A stretch of DNA of 64,000 bases from Streptomyces noursei ATCC 11455 (GTDB taxonomy: Bacteria; Actinomycetota; Actinomycetes; Streptomycetales; Streptomycetaceae). Below, piece after piece: positions 7,772 to 16,869 of the stretch. Numbering within the stretch: the stretch's first letter is position 1; each line of letters starts with the position of its first letter. Where the stretch lies: contig NZ_CP011533.1 of the NCBI RefSeq assembly GCF_001704275.1, forward strand, positions 2,666,001 through 2,730,000, given 5' to 3'. Under the pieces are notes generated by a model that worked only from the letters and a program-made list of their open reading frames with translations, made no database searches and was not told where the DNA came from. The position numbers and the translations under genes are program-made.

Positions 7772-8425
7772 ATGGACGGGACGGACCCGAAGACCCCTCG
7801 GGAGCGCTACCGCGCCCAGGTGCGCGCGGAGATCAAGGAACGCGCCTGGGAGCAGATCGCCACAGCGGGGGTGTCCGCGCTCTCCCTCAACGCGGTCGCC
7901 AAACAGATGGGCATGAGCGGACCCGCGCTCTACCGCTACTTCGCCAGCCGCGACGAGCTGATCACCGCACTCGTCAAGGACGCCTACCAGAGCCTCGCCG
8001 AGGCCCTCCGCACCACCTCGGTCGGCGGTGCCGACCTGGCCGTGCTGGCGCACGCCCTGCGCGGCTGGGCCTTGGCGGATCCTCAGCGGTACTTCCTCGT
8101 CTACGGCACCCCCGTGCCCGGCTACCACGCCCCCGCGGACATCACCGGCATCGCGGACCAGATCATGACCGTCCTGCTCGACGCCTGCACAGCCCTCGCG
8201 GCGGACGAACCGACGACACCGTTCGGCGCCCACCTGGAAGCGCACCGGGAATGGGCCCGCGACCACCCCGCCCCACCGGCGGCTCTCCACAAGGCCCTGA
8301 CCTTCTGGTCCCGGTTGCACGGCGTCCTGTCCCTGGAGCTCGCCGGCCATTTCAGCGGCATGGGCCTGGACCCCGCCCTGTTCTTCGCGGCCGAACTGGA
8401 CGGCCTGCTGGCCCCCGGAGCGTGA
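7772..8425 (+). CDS. TetR/AcrR family transcriptional regulator
   Basis: 217 residues. The N-terminal TetR helix-turn-helix spans about residues 20-65 (SLNAVAKQMGMSGPALYRYF, 38-57). The C-terminal part matches the WHG-type ligand domain found in many actinobacterial TetR proteins, with AHALRGWALADPQRYFLVYG as the characteristic helix. The start ATG is 27 nt after the nearest alternative and is preceded by GGAAGGCGGCAGG. Divergence from the exported SRPBCC protein and the inverted repeats between them suggest it represses itself and that gene. Effector unknown. Confidence 0.88.
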   Translation: MDGTDPKTPRERYRAQVRAEIKERAWEQIATAGVSALSLNAVAKQMGMSGPALYRYFASRDELITALVKDAYQSLAEALRTTSVGGADLAVLAHALRGWALADPQRYFLVYGTPVPGYHAPADITGIADQIMTVLLDACTALAADEPTTPFGAHLEAHREWARDHPAPPAALHKALTFWSRLHGVLSLELAGHFSGMGLDPALFFAAELDGLLAPGA

Positions 8426-8522
8426 CGTCGTAAGCGGGGCGACGACCGGGCCGCCGGCGGCGGGCCCCGGTGGACCGCTCCCCCCGTCCCCGCCGGCGGC
8501 CCGGCCCGCGGCGGGACATACC

Positions 8523-9182
8523 GTGTCACCCATGCTGACCTCGCTCATCGGCTTCACCGTGGTGGCCGCACTGCTCACCGTCTCCCCCGGCCCGGACTTC
8601 GCGGTGGTGCTGCGGACCGCGCTCGGCTCGGGGCGGCGCGCCGCGCTGTGCAGTGCGCTGGGCATAGCCGCCGGCTGCTTCGTGTGGGGACTGGCCGGGG
8701 CGGTGGGACTGACCGCGATGCTGGCCGCCTCGCAGACCGCGTACGACGCGCTGCGGGTGACCGGCGCCGTCTATCTGGTGTGGCTCGGGGTGCAGGCGCT
8801 GCGCGGCGCCCGGCGTCGGCGCGGCGCGGACGCGGCGGAGGACGGGCCGGCGGAGGAGACCGCTCCGGCCGTACCGGGCAGCCCCTGGCGGGCGTTCCGC
8901 GGTGGGCTGCTGACCAACGTCCTCAACCCCAAGGTGGGGGTGGTCTACCTCTCCCTGCTGCCGCAGTTCATCCCGCACGGCGCGCCGGTGGTCGGCACGA
9001 CGCTGCTGCTGGTGGCCGTGCACGCGGTGCTGGGTGTGCTGTGGCTGGGCGGGGTGGCCCTGGCGGTGCACCGGGCGCGGGCGGTGCTGCAGCGTCCGCG
9101 GGTGCGGCGGCGGCTGGACCAGGCCACCGGCGGGGTGCTGGTGGCGCTGGGCACGGCGGTGGGGTGGGAGGTCGCCCGCTGA
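8523..9182 (+). CDS. LysE family translocator
   Basis: 219 residues with six hydrophobic segments and the LysE/RhtB signature: SPGPDFAVVLRTAL in the first loop, and GGLLTNVLNPKVGVVYLSLLP in the second half. The family exports amino acids or their derivatives across the membrane. The GTG at 8523 and the ATG three codons later (MLTSLI) are both possible; no ribosome-binding site precedes either, so a leaderless transcript starting at the GTG is likely. It follows the TetR gene on the same strand by 97 nt but with no sign of coupling. Confidence 0.88.
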   Translation: MSPMLTSLIGFTVVAALLTVSPGPDFAVVLRTALGSGRRAALCSALGIAAGCFVWGLAGAVGLTAMLAASQTAYDALRVTGAVYLVWLGVQALRGARRRRGADAAEDGPAEETAPAVPGSPWRAFRGGLLTNVLNPKVGVVYLSLLPQFIPHGAPVVGTTLLLVAVHAVLGVLWLGGVALAVHRARAVLQRPRVRRRLDQATGGVLVALGTAVGWEVAR

Positions 9183-9338
9183 GCCGCGGCGGGACGCAAC
9201 GGCCGGCGCACGGCACGATCCGGGCCGGCCAATGGTGAGAGAAGCTCAAATCAACCTCTGAACCGCGCGGATGCGGGATTCGCCCCGCCCGCGCCGGGTC
9301 AGGACTACCCCGACCGTGGGGAGCACAAAGGGGGAACC

Positions 9339-10181
9339 ATGCGTCGTTTGGGGACGGGCATCGGCTGGCGGCCGGAGATCGCCGCGGAGATCGCCGCGCT
9401 GCCCGGGGTGGACTGGGTGGAGGTGGTGGCCGAGAACGTCTGCCCCGGCCATCTCCCGGACGCCCTGCGGGAGTTGCGGGAACGCGGCACGACGGTGATC
9501 CCGCACGGGGTCTCGCTCGGGCTCGGCGGCGCGGACCGGCCGGACGCCGGGCGGCTGGCGGCCCTCGCCGAGCGGGCCACCGCGCTGGAGGCCCCGCTGG
9601 TCACCGAGCACATCGCGTTCGTCCGCGCCGGCGGCCCGCTGACCGCGTCACCGGTGCTGGAGGCCGGGCACCTGCTGCCGACGCCGCGCACCCGGGACGC
9701 GCTGGACGTGCTGTGCGAGAACGTCCGGATCGCCCAGGACGCGCTGCCGGTGCCACTGGCCCTGGAGAACATCGCCGCGCTGTTCGCCTGGCCCGGCGAG
9801 GAGCTGACCGAGGGGCAGTTCCTGTCCGAGCTGGTCGAGCGCACCGGGGTCGGGCTGCTGATCGACGTCGCCAACCTCCATACCAACCACGTCAACCGCG
9901 GCGAGGACCCGACCGCGGCCCTCGACGAGCTGCCGGTCGAGGCGCTCGCCTACGTCCATGTGGCGGGCGGTGTCGAGCGGGACGGGGTGTGGCACGACAG
10001 TCACGCCCACCCGGTGACCCGGCCGGTCCTGGACGTCCTCGCGGAGCTGTGCGCCCGGACCGATCCGCCCGGCGTGCTGCTGGAGCGCGACGACGACTTC
10101 CCCGAGGGCGGCGAGCTGGCCGGTGAACTCGACGCGATCCGCGCCGTGGTGGAGGAGGCGCGCCGTGTCCGGGCGGCTTGA
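9339..10181 (+). CDS. DUF692 (UPF0276) multinuclear non-heme iron oxidase-like protein (MNIO)
   Basis: 280 residues, a TIM-barrel of the DUF692 family, the same family as MbnB and TglH, which use an iron cluster to oxidise peptide cysteines. Likely metal ligands are present: His56 (PHGVSLGLG), His91 (EHIAF), Glu143/Asn144 (LENIAALF), Asp176, Asn179, His181 and His184 ([12 protein letters not shown]), His207, the WHDSHAH cluster near 218-224, and Glu249 (LLERDDDF). The downstream gene overlaps it by 17 nt, and two TIGR04222 genes follow. The likely role is Cys modification of a partner, by family analogy; the partner is inferred. Confidence 0.93.
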   Translation: MRRLGTGIGWRPEIAAEIAALPGVDWVEVVAENVCPGHLPDALRELRERGTTVIPHGVSLGLGGADRPDAGRLAALAERATALEAPLVTEHIAFVRAGGPLTASPVLEAGHLLPTPRTRDALDVLCENVRIAQDALPVPLALENIAALFAWPGEELTEGQFLSELVERTGVGLLIDVANLHTNHVNRGEDPTAALDELPVEALAYVHVAGGVERDGVWHDSHAHPVTRPVLDVLAELCARTDPPGVLLERDDDFPEGGELAGELDAIRAVVEEARRVRAA

Positions 10182-10635
10182 GGCGGTGGCGGACACCGGT
10201 CCGGCCCGTGAGCGGTTGGCGCTGGCGCAGGCCGCGCTGCTGTCCGCGCTGGTGGCCGGGACGCCCGCCCCGGAGGGCTTCGACCCGGCCCGGCTGCGGG
10301 TGCAGAGCCGGGCCCTGGCAGCCAAGCGGGCCGCGGTGGTCGCCAAGGTGGCACCGGAGCTGACGGAGATCCTCGGCGACGGCTACCGGTCGGCCTTCCT
10401 CGGCTACGCCCGGCGCCGCCCCATGGCCGGCGGCTACCGCCAGGACGCCCTGGACTTCGCGGCGTTCCTGCTGGCGCAGGACCGCCCCGCGGACCCGGTG
10501 GCACGGCGGCGGCTGACGCGCTGGTGGCGCGACCGGGCCGGGCCGCGGCCGCCGTCCGGGCGCCGCGCGGCGCAGCTCGCGCGGGCCGCCGCCCGGCGGG
10601 CAGGGACCCTGCAGCGCGCGCTGCGCCGGAAGTGA
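10165..10635 (+). CDS. MNIO partner protein (DUF2063-like, inferred), 156 aa
   Basis: A small, Ala/Arg-rich soluble protein. The central segment [12 protein letters not shown]...[19 protein letters not shown] and the following [10 protein letters not shown] resemble the helical N-terminal domain of DUF2063 proteins, which accompany MNIO enzymes and recognise their peptide substrates. That likeness is my own reading and needs a profile comparison. The C-terminal third is a basic region ([13 protein letters not shown]). The GTG at 10165 follows GGAGGAGG, overlaps the MNIO gene by 17 nt, and the stop is 8 nt before the next start, so the three genes are tightly coupled. The context supports a role in the same modification process. 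Confidence 0.8.
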   Translation: MSGRLEAVADTGPARERLALAQAALLSALVAGTPAPEGFDPARLRVQSRALAAKRAAVVAKVAPELTEILGDGYRSAFLGYARRRPMAGGYRQDALDFAAFLLAQDRPADPVARRRLTRWWRDRAGPRPPSGRRAAQLARAAARRAGTLQRALRRK

Positions 10636-10643
10636 GGTGCGCC

Positions 10644-11630
10644 GTGTCGTTCACGCAAGGGGTGTATCTGGGCCTCGGCCTGTCGTCGCTGGCGCTGCTC
10701 GTCGGGGCCCTGGTGGTGCGGCTGCGGACGCCGGCGGTCGGGCGGGCGGCCGGACCGGCCCGTGACGTCCGGGAGTTGGCGTTCCTGGCCGGCGGGCCGG
10801 GCCGGGTGGCGGACACCGCGCTCTGGGTGATGCACAAGGACAGGCGGCTGACGATCGGCGGTCCGGGCGCGGTGACGGTGCGGCGCGCCACCGCGCACGA
10901 CCCGGTGGAGACGGCCGTGCTGGACGCGGTCGCCGCCACCCCGGGCGGGGCGCTGGCCGCCGTCCGCGGGCGGGTGATGCGCAGTGCGGCGGTGCAGGAG
11001 GTCGGCGACCGGCTGGCGGCCCGGGGGCTGCTGCGCCCGCCGCGCGCCGGCCGGGGCTGGCGGCTGCTGGCCGGGCTCCAGGTGAAGGCGAGTGTCGTGC
11101 TCTTCGCCGTCGCACTGGTGCTGTCCTTCCTCGCCGTCCGCGACGGCGGTGGTCCGTGGGCGCCGCCGGTGGCCGTCCGGGTCGTCCCGGCGGTGACCGT
11201 GGGCCTGCTGGTCGGGCTGCCGTGCCGGCGGTTGTTCACCCGCCGGATCACCCGGGCGGGCCGGTCCGCCCTGGCCGCGGCCCGGCCCCGGGGCACCCGT
11301 CCCGACGACCTCCGGGGCCTGGAGGCGGCCAGGCGGGTCGCCGGGCTGGCGGTGGCGCTGGGCGGTGCCGCGGTGCTCACGGACCCGTTGTTGCGGGACC
11401 ACTTCGTGCAGGCCCAGGGGGCGGTGGCGGCCTCGACACCGTCCGGCGGGTCGTCGGCGGGCTCCGGCGGGTGCGGCGGGGACGCGGGCTCGACGTGGTG
11501 CGGCTCCTCGGACGGCGGTGGGGACTCCGGATGCGGGGCGTCCTCGTGCGGCGGCGGGTCGTCGTGCGGCGGGAGTTCGGGCTGTGGGGGCTCCGGGTGC
11601 GGCGGCGGGGGCTGCGGCAGCAGTGACTGA
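10644..11630 (+). CDS. TIGR04222 membrane protein with C-terminal eight-Cys Gly-rich tail
   Basis: 328 residues. An N-terminal membrane segment (LGLGLSSLALLVGALVV), a cytoplasmic domain with the TIGR04222 hallmark (ELAFLAGGPGRVADTALWVM, then HDPVETAVLDAV), two further membrane segments near residues 150-200, a basic linker, and a low-complexity tail at 264-328 made almost only of Gly, Ser, Cys and Asp. The GTG at 10644 follows AGTGAGG; it overlaps nothing but is 8 nt after the upstream stop. The tail has eight Cys, each followed by Gly, unlike anything else in the window. It is the best candidate substrate for the MNIO encoded two genes upstream. Confidence 0.9.
   Translation: MSFTQGVYLGLGLSSLALLVGALVVRLRTPAVGRAAGPARDVRELAFLAGGPGRVADTALWVMHKDRRLTIGGPGAVTVRRATAHDPVETAVLDAVAATPGGALAAVRGRVMRSAAVQEVGDRLAARGLLRPPRAGRGWRLLAGLQVKASVVLFAVALVLSFLAVRDGGGPWAPPVAVRVVPAVTVGLLVGLPCRRLFTRRITRAGRSALAAARPRGTRPDDLRGLEAARRVAGLAVALGGAAVLTDPLLRDHFVQAQGAVAASTPSGGSSAGSGGCGGDAGSTWCGSSDGGGDSGCGASSCGGGSSCGGSSGCGGSGCGGGGCGSSD
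11433..11627 (+). other. Cys/Gly-rich C-terminal tail (candidate MNIO substrate region)
   Basis: Codes for residues 264-328 of the TIGR04222 protein. Cys at 277, 286, 297, 302, 308, 314, 319 and 324; all eight sit in Cys-Gly pairs, most as SCGG or SGCGG. The remaining residues are nearly all Gly and Ser. The spacing of 5-6 residues over the last six Cys suggests repeated sites for modification or metal binding. Confidence 0.85.
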
Positions 11631-11767
11631 CGAACCGTCAGGTCAGGTGTCCGCGCTAAGCGGCTGGTCAGGGCGGCGAGTTCGGCGCCCCGGCCGGCCG
11701 GGGCGAAATATCCACAGGGTGAGAAGCGTCATGGCGGCCGCGCCCGCCGTCCCGTAGAACGTCCGCT

Positions 11768-12544
11768 ATGTGGCTCCTCTTCCTCCTGCTCGCCTGGGTG
11801 GCGGCGGTCGTCTCCTGTGTCCGGGTCTGCCGCACGGCGGTCGTCACCGGCCAGGCCCGGCAGCGCACCCAGGACACCCCGCCGGACTCCGACGACGCCC
11901 ACGCCGGGCTGACCCTGTACGAGACGGCCTACCTCTCCGGCGGCCCGCACCGACTCGCCGACGTGGTGCTCGTCCTCATGGCCCAACAGCGGCGGCTGCA
12001 CCTCGCCCACACCGGCTGGGCCACGGTCGTCGACCCGGTCGGCCAGGACCCCGTCGAGCGGGCCGCGCTCACCGCCATCGGCCCCGAGGGACAGTGCCGC
12101 ATACCCGACGTCCGGACCGCCCTGTCCGGCACCGACGCGGTCCGGGGGCTGGCCGACCGGCTGGTCGACGCCGGTCTCGCGGCGCCCGCCGCGATCCGCA
12201 CCGCGGTCCGCCAGGTCCGCGGCGCCGCGCTCGTGGTGCTGTCGGCCGCCGGCGCGACCTACTGGACGGCCCCGTCCGGCGAGCCCGACCGGCTGGTGCT
12301 GGCGTGGTTCGCGCTCCCGCTGATCCTCACCCTCGGCACCTGGGCCATCGCCCGCGCGGAGTCCCGCCCGTCCACCGGCTGGGCCACCGAGGCCGGCGCG
12401 GCACGGCTGCGGCAGGAGCACCCCGGCGTGCGGGACAGACGCCCGGCGCCGGCACCGGCCGGCCTGACGGGACTCGCCCTGCACGGACCCGCCGTGCTCG
12501 TCGATCCCGGTTTGCGCGCGGCGCTCCACTCTTCCGGGGCATAG
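11768..12544 (+). CDS. Second TIGR04222 domain membrane protein
   Basis: 258 residues. It starts with a membrane segment (WLLFLLLAWVAAVVSCV), then the same hallmark as its neighbour (TAYLSGGPHRLADVVLVLM, then QDPVERAALTAI), followed by a second hydrophobic pair near residues 158-200. Unlike the first copy it ends in an ordinary polar region with no Cys-rich tail. It is therefore a tail-less paralogue and may form a complex with the tailed one. It lies 137 nt downstream of that gene, on the same strand, so it may have its own promoter. Function unknown. Confidence 0.82.
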   Translation: MWLLFLLLAWVAAVVSCVRVCRTAVVTGQARQRTQDTPPDSDDAHAGLTLYETAYLSGGPHRLADVVLVLMAQQRRLHLAHTGWATVVDPVGQDPVERAALTAIGPEGQCRIPDVRTALSGTDAVRGLADRLVDAGLAAPAAIRTAVRQVRGAALVVLSAAGATYWTAPSGEPDRLVLAWFALPLILTLGTWAIARAESRPSTGWATEAGAARLRQEHPGVRDRRPAPAPAGLTGLALHGPAVLVDPGLRAALHSSGA

Positions 12545-12680
12545 CGTCCGACACCGTCGTACGGTGCTTTACTTCGCCCTCGGTTGGCCCAACTATCCCT
12601 TTTGTATGCCCACCGTGCGACCCCGTGCAGCGAGCCCCTCCACGGAGCCCCGCACCGCGCACCATACGAAGGGACGGCTC

Positions 12681-14390
12681 GTGAGAGCACTTGCGTTGTA
12701 CGGCGCCCTCGGGTCGCTGGTCCTGACCGGCCTCGCCTCCGCACCAGCCGGCGGCGCCGCCCCCGACCCGGCGGCGCCGCCCGCCCCCGTTCACCCCCTC
12801 GCCTTCGGCCGGTGCGCGGGCGTGGAGCACCTGCCGGCCTCCGTCGAGTGCGGCACGCTCACCGTCCCGCTCGACTACGCCCGGCCGCACGGCAAGCAGA
12901 TCAAGCTGACCGTCAGCCGGACCCGGGCCACCTCGTCCGCGGAACGGCAGGGCGCCCTGGTCTTCAACCCCGGCGGCCCCGGCGCGTCCAGCATGCAGTT
13001 CCCCCTCTACGGCGCGCTGCCGACCTGGCGCCGGACCGCCCGCGCCTACGACTTCGTCGGCTATGCGCCGCGCGGGGTGGGGCGCAGCGCCCCGCTGTCC
13101 TGCCAGGACCCCAAGGACTTCACCAAGGCGCCCACGGACAGCCCGCGGTACCCCAGCGAGTCCTTCAAGCAGAAGAAGGTGGCGGAGGCGAAGGCGTACG
13201 CCCACGGCTGCGCCCAACGGGCCGGCGCCGACCTGCCGTTCTACAACTCGGTCAACAACGCCCGGGACCTGGACATGCTGCGGGCGGCGCTCGGCGAGAA
13301 GAAGCTGACGTTCATGGGCGCGTCCTACGGGACGTACTTCGGGGCGGTCTACGCGACGCTGTTCCCCGGCCATGTCCGCCGGATGGTCTTCGACAGCGTG
13401 GTCAACCCCGATCCCCGGCAGATCTGGTACCAGAACAACCTCGACCAGAGCGTCGCCTTCGAGCGCCGCTGGGGCGACTGGCTGCGCTGGGTCGCCAAGC
13501 ACGACGCCACCTACCACCTGGGATCCGACAAGCAGGCGGTGCAGCACTCCTACGACACCGTCATCCAGCGGCTGCGGCACGCGCCGGTCAACGGGAAGAT
13601 CGGCCCCGGGCAGCTCCAGGCGGCGTACCTCAAGACCGGCTACAACGACGCGTTCTGGCCGATGCGCGCCGAGGCGCTGTCGAAGTACCTGCGCGGCGAC
13701 GCCCAGCTGTTGATCGCCCAGGCACTGCCCTCCGGGGACGGCCAGGGCGAGGAGAACGCCAACGCCGTCTACACCGCCGTCGAGTGCAACGACTCGGCCT
13801 GGCCGCGCAACTGGCACGTCTGGGACCGGGACAACACCGCCCTCGCCCGCACCGCGCCGTTCGAGACCTGGGACAACGCCTGGATGAACCTGCCGTGCGC
13901 CTTCTGGCCGGAGCGCCGGCAGTCGGCGCAGGCCGGCGTCGAGGAGGCGATCCGCACCACCACCCAGCGGGCCGTCAAGGGCGCGTCGGCCGGGGACGCC
14001 CTGGCCCACGCCTCCCAGCAGGCCGCCGACACCGACCTGGACGACGCGCTGTACGGGCGGGGCCGCCCGCTGGACATCCGCACCGAGCCCGGCGCGCTGC
14101 CGCCGGTGCTGCTGCTGGCCGCCGAACGGGACGCGGCCACCCCCTACCCGGGCGCGTTGGAGCTGCAGCGGCGGCTGCCCGGCTCGTCCCTGGTGACCGA
14201 GCGGGCCGCGGGCACCCACGGCATCGCGTACGGCGAGAACCTCTGTGTGAACGCCTACGTCGAGACGTACCTGCTGCGCGGGCAGGTCCCCGGGCACCGG
14301 TCGTACTGCGGACCGCGCGCCGAGCCGGTGCCGGGGCAGCCGCTCCAGCGGGCCCGGCCGACGCTGGTGCAGCAGGTGAAGGGACGGTAG
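12681..14390 (+). CDS. Secreted alpha/beta hydrolase, tripeptidyl aminopeptidase (TAP/Slp) family
   Basis: 569 residues. A signal peptide (residues 1-28, ALALYGALGSLVLTGLASAPAGG) directs export. An alpha/beta hydrolase fold follows: oxyanion region NPGGPGAS, nucleophile Ser215 in GASYGT, acid in AERDAATP and the catalytic His in GTHGIAYG. Cys pairs near both ends fit the secreted Streptomyces tripeptidyl aminopeptidases, which remove tripeptides from extracellular proteins. The GTG at 12681 is chosen for its GAAGGGA ribosome-binding site and because it starts right at the signal peptide; an in-frame ATG at 12606 lies further upstream. Monocistronic, with a long convergent terminator behind it. 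Confidence 0.9.
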   Translation: MRALALYGALGSLVLTGLASAPAGGAAPDPAAPPAPVHPLAFGRCAGVEHLPASVECGTLTVPLDYARPHGKQIKLTVSRTRATSSAERQGALVFNPGGPGASSMQFPLYGALPTWRRTARAYDFVGYAPRGVGRSAPLSCQDPKDFTKAPTDSPRYPSESFKQKKVAEAKAYAHGCAQRAGADLPFYNSVNNARDLDMLRAALGEKKLTFMGASYGTYFGAVYATLFPGHVRRMVFDSVVNPDPRQIWYQNNLDQSVAFERRWGDWLRWVAKHDATYHLGSDKQAVQHSYDTVIQRLRHAPVNGKIGPGQLQAAYLKTGYNDAFWPMRAEALSKYLRGDAQLLIAQALPSGDGQGEENANAVYTAVECNDSAWPRNWHVWDRDNTALARTAPFETWDNAWMNLPCAFWPERRQSAQAGVEEAIRTTTQRAVKGASAGDALAHASQQAADTDLDDALYGRGRPLDIRTEPGALPPVLLLAAERDAATPYPGALELQRRLPGSSLVTERAAGTHGIAYGENLCVNAYVETYLLRGQVPGHRSYCGPRAEPVPGQPLQRARPTLVQQVKGR

Positions 14391-14393
14391 CCG

Positions 14394-14455
14394 CCCCGGA
14401 GCGTGGAGGTCGGGGCCGTCCCTTCGGGGGCGGCCCCGACCTCCGTGTTCCGGGG
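14394..14455. terminator. Convergent terminator between TAP-type hydrolase and hemQ
   Basis: A 14-bp stem pairs 14405-14418 with 14431-14444, extended by an outer 7-bp stem (14394-14400 with 14449-14455). It lies between two convergent stop codons. Confidence 0.8.
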
Positions 14456-14466
14456 TGTCCGACCGG

Positions 14467-15204
14467 TCAGGCCAGGCCGGCGACCAGCTCGGCGACCGGC
14501 TTGCGGCGGCCGGTGTAGAACGGGATCTCCTCGCGGACGTGCCGGCGCGCCTCGGAGCCGCGCAGGTGACGCATCAGGTCGACGATGCGGTGGAGCTCGT
14601 CGGCCTCGAAGGCGAGGATCCACTCGTAGTCGCCGAGCGAGAAGGAGGCGACGGTGTTGGCGCGGACGTCGGGGAAGCCGCGGGCCATCTTGCCGTGGTC
14701 GGCGAGCATCCGGCGGCGGTCCTCGTCGGGGAGGAGGTACCAGTCGTAGGAGCGCACGAACGGGTAGACGCTCACGTAGTCGCGGGCGTGCTCGTCGGCC
14801 AGGAAGGCCGGGATGTGCGACTTGTTGAACTCGGCGGGACGGTGCAGCGCCATGTTCGACCAGACCGGCTCCAGCGCGCGGCCCAGACGGGTGCGGCGGA
14901 AGCGGTTGTACGCCTCCTGGAGGTCGTCGGAGTTCTCCGAGTGCCACCAGATCATCACGTCGGCGTCGGCGCGCAGCCCGGAGAGGTCGTAGGTGCCGCG
15001 GACCACCACGTCCTTGGCGGCGAGCTGGGCGAACAGCTCCTCGACCTCGGCGGCGTAGCCGGACCGGTCCTCGGGGAGGACGTCGCGCAGCTTGAAGACC
15101 GACCAGAGGGTGTAGCGGATGACCTCGTTGAGGTCCTTGGCCTTCTTGCCGGCGTTGGGGATCTTGTCGGAGGCGGGGGTGGAAGCGTCTGTCATGTCGT
15201 CCAT
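14467..15204 (-). CDS. hemQ: HemQ, coproheme decarboxylase
   Basis: 245 residues of the chlorite-dismutase-like HemQ family. It converts coproheme III to heme b by two peroxide-dependent decarboxylations, the last step of the Gram-positive heme route. The catalytic Tyr lies in [12 protein letters not shown] and the proximal His in MLADHGKM; both are present. Start choice: the ATG at 15204 lies 2 nt after the hemG stop; a second ATG three codons later (MTDAST) is equally possible. It is the distal gene of a hemG-hemQ operon. Confidence 0.93.
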   Translation of the reverse strand: MDDMTDASTPASDKIPNAGKKAKDLNEVIRYTLWSVFKLRDVLPEDRSGYAAEVEELFAQLAAKDVVVRGTYDLSGLRADADVMIWWHSENSDDLQEAYNRFRRTRLGRALEPVWSNMALHRPAEFNKSHIPAFLADEHARDYVSVYPFVRSYDWYLLPDEDRRRMLADHGKMARGFPDVRANTVASFSLGDYEWILAFEADELHRIVDLMRHLRGSEARRHVREEIPFYTGRRKPVAELVAGLA

Positions 15205-15206
15205 TC

Positions 15207-16670
15207 TCACTCGCCGCCGCCGGCGAGCGCCGTCAGGGTCCCGAGGACCTCGTCGGCGGCCCGGTGCGCGGAGGCGATGCACGCCGGGATGCCGACGCCG
15301 TCGTAGAGCGCGCCGCAGACCCGCAGCGGGCCCGGCAGTCCGGCGACCGCGGCCCGGATCCGCGCCACCCGGTCCACATGGCCGACGGCGTACTGCGGCA
15401 GCCCGCCGTCCCAGCGGGTGACGGTGGTGGCCACCGGCCGGGCGGTCAGGCCGACCGCCTCGCCGAGGTCGGCGAGGGAGAGGGCGACCAGTTCGGCGTC
15501 GTCGCGCTCCAGGTCGGCCTCGTCGCCGTACCGGCCGAGGGAGGTGCGCAGCACGAAGAGGTCCGGGTCGGCCTCGGCGATCCAGTTCCACTTGTGGCTG
15601 GCGAAGGTCGACGCCTTGATCCGGTGGCCGTCGACCGGCGGGACGAGGAAGCCGCTGCCGTGCGGAACGGCCGTCAGGTCGGCGCGCCGGAAGGCCATGG
15701 TGACCAGCGCCATCGAGGCGTACTCGACGGCGGCCAGTTCGGCGGCGGCGGCCGGGGAGCCGGCACGCAGCAGGCGTTCGGCGGCCGGCGCGGGCGCGGC
15801 CAGGACCACCGCGTCGGCGGCGAGCACCCGGTCGCCGGCCTGGATGCGCCAGCCGTCCGCGGCGGTCCAGCGCAGCTCGCGCACCGGCGTGCGCAGCAGG
15901 ATCTCGCCGCCCGAGCGGCGCACCGCGTCGGCGACCGCGCCCGGCAGCGTCCCGATGCCGCCGGCGATGCCCATGAAGACCGATACCGGGCCGGTCGCGG
16001 CCGGCCCCTCGGGCACGGCGGCCGCGGCGCGCTCCTGGATGCCCCGGACGCCCTCGATCAGCGAACCGCCGCGCCGGGCCGCCTCGAAGAGCTGCGGGAC
16101 GGCGGCGCGCATCGAGATGCGGTAGGCGTCGCCCGCGTAGACCCCGCCGAGCAGCGGCTCGACGAGCCGGTCGACGACCTCCCGGCCGAGCCGGGCCGCG
16201 ACGTACGCGCCGACCCCGATGTCGGCGCCGGCCTCGGTCGTCGGCAGCGTCCGGTCCTCCTCGATGCGCGCCAGGCCCTCCGGGGAGAGGACGCCGGAGG
16301 CGGCGAGCGGCCCGAGGTCGCCGGGGACGCCCATGACGTGCCCCTTGGGCATCGGGCGCAGCGCACCGCGGGTCCACAGGGAGGCGGTGGCGGTGCCGGG
16401 CGGCTGGAGCCGGTCGGCCAGGCCCACGGCCCGCGCCAGCTCCACCGCCTCCGGCCGCCGGGCCAGCATCGATTCGGCGCCGAGATCGACCGGCACGCCC
16501 GCGATGTCACCGGCCAGCAGCTTGCCTCCCAGGCGCTCCGACGCCTCCAGGAGGGTCACCCGGGCCCCTCCCGCCAGCAGCCGGTGCGCGGCGGCCAGCC
16601 CCGCGACACCGCCGCCGACGACCACGACATGACCGGGCGCGCCGCCCGTACCGCTGTGCGCTGTGCTCAT
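15207..16670 (-). CDS. hemG: Coproporphyrinogen/protoporphyrinogen oxidase (CgoX/HemY type)
   Basis: 487 residues. An N-terminal FAD dinucleotide-binding motif ([17 protein letters not shown], about 15-31), then ASERLGGKL with the family-specific Gly-Gly-Lys, and a C-terminal FAD motif ([15 protein letters not shown]). The enzyme oxidises coproporphyrinogen III to coproporphyrin III with FAD and oxygen, upstream of ferrochelatase and HemQ. The ATG follows GTGGAGGAC by 3-5 nt. hemQ follows immediately (stop and start 2 nt apart), so the two are an operon. It is divergent from the DUF4349 gene, with a 199-bp promoter region. Confidence 0.93.
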   Translation of the reverse strand: MSTAHSGTGGAPGHVVVVGGGVAGLAAAHRLLAGGARVTLLEASERLGGKLLAGDIAGVPVDLGAESMLARRPEAVELARAVGLADRLQPPGTATASLWTRGALRPMPKGHVMGVPGDLGPLAASGVLSPEGLARIEEDRTLPTTEAGADIGVGAYVAARLGREVVDRLVEPLLGGVYAGDAYRISMRAAVPQLFEAARRGGSLIEGVRGIQERAAAAVPEGPAATGPVSVFMGIAGGIGTLPGAVADAVRRSGGEILLRTPVRELRWTAADGWRIQAGDRVLAADAVVLAAPAPAAERLLRAGSPAAAAELAAVEYASMALVTMAFRRADLTAVPHGSGFLVPPVDGHRIKASTFASHKWNWIAEADPDLFVLRTSLGRYGDEADLERDDAELVALSLADLGEAVGLTARPVATTVTRWDGGLPQYAVGHVDRVARIRAAVAGLPGPLRVCGALYDGVGIPACIASAHRAADEVLGTLTALAGGGE

Positions 16671-16869
16671 GTCCTCCACTCTCTCAGAGCCGGTTCCGGC
16701 GCCCGGGAGCCGGTCCGGGCAGCGGGACCGTGACCTCTTCGAGATCCCGGAACGGCAACCCGCTGCCGGGGCTCCCCGTCGAACCGGCGTCACGAGCCGG
16801 CCAGTTGACCGGGCCGCCCCAAGTCCGCGCGGCCCGGCGGCCGACGACGCGGAAGGGGAACGGTCTGTC

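Noticed and set aside
9339..11630. Methanobactin biosynthesis cluster
   Set aside because: The DUF692 enzyme is shared, but there is no short MbnA-type precursor and the partner is not clearly MbnC.
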